This document shows positions 62,382 through 64,000 of a DNA stretch of 64,000 nucleotides, piece after piece (position 1 is the stretch's first letter; every line of letters begins with the position of its first letter). Location of the stretch: the NCBI RefSeq assembly GCF_016863435.1, contig NZ_BOOW01000049.1:1-64000 (forward strand), read 5' to 3'. Origin of the DNA: Sinosporangium siamense (GTDB taxonomy: Bacteria; Actinomycetota; Actinomycetes; Streptosporangiales; Streptosporangiaceae). Below the pieces are notes generated by a model that was not told the DNA's origin, searched no databases, and was given only the letters and a program-made list of their open reading frames with translations. The translations under genes and the position numbers were made by a program.

Positions 62382-63199
62382 TGGTCAAGAGCATCGACTT
62401 CTCCGTGATCGCCCCGCCCAGATATCTGGAGGCGTTCGTCGCCCAGGAACCCGCCCGCGTGCACCACGTGGCCGCTCAGCATGTCCTGTCCGACTCCGCC
62501 TACCGGAAGTTCTTCCGTCGCGAGGCCGAACGCGGCGCGGAGATCATCGTCGATAACGGCGTCTTCGACCTCGGCCATGCTCTGCCGGCCGCCGACCTGG
62601 TCTTGGCCGCTCGTGCGGTTGACGCTCGCGAGATCATCCTCCCGGACGTATTAGGACACGGCATCGCGACGATCAAGGCCGGCGACGAAGCCGCCCGCGA
62701 GATCCGTGAGCTGAGCGATGAGTTCCACCTGTGTGCCGTGCTGCACGCCGCAGACGACCAGGAATGGCTGCGATGCTACGACCACTTCGCCTCCAGTCAC
62801 TACGTGGGCGCGATCGCACTGCCCGCCTCCAGGCGGCCCGCCCCTGAGGAACAGTTGTGCCGTACTCGCTGGGCGGCTACCCGTTATCTGGAGGACCACG
62901 GCATGGTCGAGGAGCGGATCGTCTACCGGCTACTGGGCCTCGGCCGTACCGGACATCTGGAGTTGGTCGAGCAGCGCGAGCATGAGTGGATCGCCTCTGT
63001 TGACGGCGCCGCCCCGGTCAGCCTCGGCGCGATGGGCATCGCGATGCTGCCTGACGGACCGTACGACAAGCCCAAGACCGTTCGCGTCGAACACATGGAC
63101 CCTATCCCCGAGAAGCGGTTCGACCTGATCAGGCAGAACATCGCCGTCGTTCGACGGGCGGCAGGCAGCAACGTGCGGATCCCGGAGGGTCCTTCATGA
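62381..63199 (+). CDS. TGT/DpdA-like transglycosylase-family protein
   Basis: A 272-aa protein with a TIM-barrel TGT look: EIIVDNGVFDLGHALPA resembles the substrate Asp/Gly loop, EIILPDVLGHGIATIKAG the second conserved Asp region, and AIALPASRRPAPEEQ, RIVYRLLGLGRT the later barrel strands. It lacks a recognisable zinc site of tRNA-guanine transglycosylases. DpdA-family proteins exchange guanine in DNA for preQ0; phage and bacterial dpd loci carry them with folE/queD/queE. ATG 62381 overlaps folE; its own stop overlaps the next gene. Family assignment is moderate. Confidence 0.6.
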   Translation: MVKSIDFSVIAPPRYLEAFVAQEPARVHHVAAQHVLSDSAYRKFFRREAERGAEIIVDNGVFDLGHALPAADLVLAARAVDAREIILPDVLGHGIATIKAGDEAAREIRELSDEFHLCAVLHAADDQEWLRCYDHFASSHYVGAIALPASRRPAPEEQLCRTRWAATRYLEDHGMVEERIVYRLLGLGRTGHLELVEQREHEWIASVDGAAPVSLGAMGIAMLPDGPYDKPKTVRVEHMDPIPEKRFDLIRQNIAVVRRAAGSNVRIPEGPS

Positions 63200-64000
63200 G
63201 CCCCCTGCCCGACCAACTGTTCGCCGACGGTGCCGGTGCCGTGGTGCCCGTCTCGCCGATCGAGGTAGATGGGCACACGATGAGCCCGGACAGGCTGCTT
63301 CGCTATCTGCGGATTAAGGTTCACCACCTCATTCAGGAGCAGCCCTGGGACAGCATCCACGTCGTCGGCGACTACGATCGCCTAGCCGTGATCTCTCGAT
63401 ACGAGAAGCACGGCAAGCTGTTCAACTGGGAGCGTCCCACCGTGGAAGTCCGTGGCCGCGACCTAGCGGTCAAGGCGTTTCCCGGCGCCGACTATGTTCA
63501 CCACTACGGGCTGATCATCTCCACGTATCTCGCTATGACTGGCCGCTCCGCTGACAACGTCGCCTACCAACTGCCCGATCCCGTCCTGTGCCGAGCGGCC
63601 GTCGAACAACTCGACCTCGCGCTCGACGGTGACCTGGTGATCGTCGGCTGGGCGCTGGAACATCTGGCACCCACCGGCGCGGTTTGGACGCACGGACCGG
63701 GCTACGCCTGGCACGCCGCGAGACTGCATGGCCAGCGAGTGGTCTACCTCGGCTTCAGGCACAGCATCTGGGGCGACGTCGCCGGCTGGGTTGTCGGCCG
63801 GCTGGCCGAACTCGGTGCTCGCGCTGTTGTCTACGTCGGCAAGGTGGGCGCTTTGACGGCCCAGACGGAGCCCAACGCGATGCTCGCGACCGGCGGGGAG
63901 AGCCTGATCGACGGCTCCCTGATCGCGTGGAACGACTTCTTCGGCGGCTTCGCCGCTGCCCAGCCCGGTGTGCAAAGAGGTGTCCATGTGACCTCGCCAT
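63196..64000 (+). CDS. Unrecognised protein of the 7-deazaguanine cluster (partial)
   Basis: At least 268 aa, cut by the window end. ATG 63196 overlaps the TGT-like stop. Visible parts: DQLFADGAGAVVPVSPIEVD, WDSIHVVGDYDRLAVISRYEK, GADYVHHYGLIISTYLAMTG, then an alpha/beta region GDLVIVGWALEHLAPTGAVWTHGPG and ARAVVYVGKVGALTAQTEPN, LATGGESLIDG. It is not QueC (no PP-loop SGGxDS). It may resemble a nucleoside phosphorylase or phosphoribosyltransferase; unproven. Confidence 0.6.
   Translation, partial: MSPLPDQLFADGAGAVVPVSPIEVDGHTMSPDRLLRYLRIKVHHLIQEQPWDSIHVVGDYDRLAVISRYEKHGKLFNWERPTVEVRGRDLAVKAFPGADYVHHYGLIISTYLAMTGRSADNVAYQLPDPVLCRAAVEQLDLALDGDLVIVGWALEHLAPTGAVWTHGPGYAWHAARLHGQRVVYLGFRHSIWGDVAGWVVGRLAELGARAVVYVGKVGALTAQTEPNAMLATGGESLIDGSLIAWNDFFGGFAAAQPGVQRGVHVTSP

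Overview
The window is high-GC DNA (high G+C at third codon positions, many GTG/TTG starts, actinobacterial TetR, XRE/MmyB, WYL, DUF418 and GPGG-motif families). It is most likely the chromosome of a filamentous actinomycete, probably in or near Streptosporangiales. I see no rRNA or tRNA genes.

Region 1 (1-24.3 kb) is mixed chromosomal content. It opens with a MarR regulator and an alpha/beta hydrolase, then a candidate peptide-nucleotide RiPP locus: a 360-aa MccB-like adenylating enzyme followed by a 35-codon ORF, missed by ordinary gene-size cut-offs, that ends in asparagine. Next come an XRE regulator with a small divergent partner, a sirtuin, a complete tripartite tricarboxylate transporter (TctCBA) divergent from its CitA/CitB-type two-component system, an AI-2E-type exporter, PlsC, several TetR genes with visible palindromic operators, a DUF418 membrane protein, a beta-helix protein, an MmyB-type regulator with an SDR, and a GNAT acetyltransferase.

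Region 2 (24.3-30.9 kb) is accessory and eroded. It holds a membrane protein/NUDIX pair lying between a solitary type I-E-like CRISPR repeat and a decayed four-repeat I-E-like array (61-bp period) with no cas genes nearby. A secreted beta-propeller protein, a DUF2071 protein and fragments of an aldo/keto reductase and an ISL3-like transposase follow.

Region 3 (30.9-41.2 kb) looks like an aromatic-acid catabolic island. An MFS aromatic-acid transporter and a tannase/feruloyl-esterase-like enzyme are divergent from an aryl-acid AMP/CoA ligase, a salicylyl-CoA 5-hydroxylase-like flavoenzyme, a TetR regulator, a maleate-isomerase-like protein, a VOC protein, a small protein and a hydrolase. Two related palindromes mark its promoters.

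Region 4 (41.2-57.1 kb) is a complete type I-C CRISPR-Cas locus: a 49-repeat array, cas3-cas5c-cas8c-cas7-cas4-cas1-cas2, and a second short array. The repeats come in two hexaloop variants arranged A-B-A in array 1 and only B in array 2, and both leaders share a hairpin element at the same distance from the first repeat. A decayed IS21-family element (istA broken, istB intact) lies against the end of array 2. A broken WYL regulator and unassigned sequence precede array 1.

Region 5 (57.1-64 kb) carries a NUDIX protein, a cysteine-rich small protein and an RsbW-like ATPase, then a 7-deazaguanine cluster: queE, queD, folE, a TGT/DpdA-like gene and an unrecognised gene that runs off the end. QueC is not in the window. 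This could be a 7-deazaguanine nucleic-acid modification system next to CRISPR-Cas.
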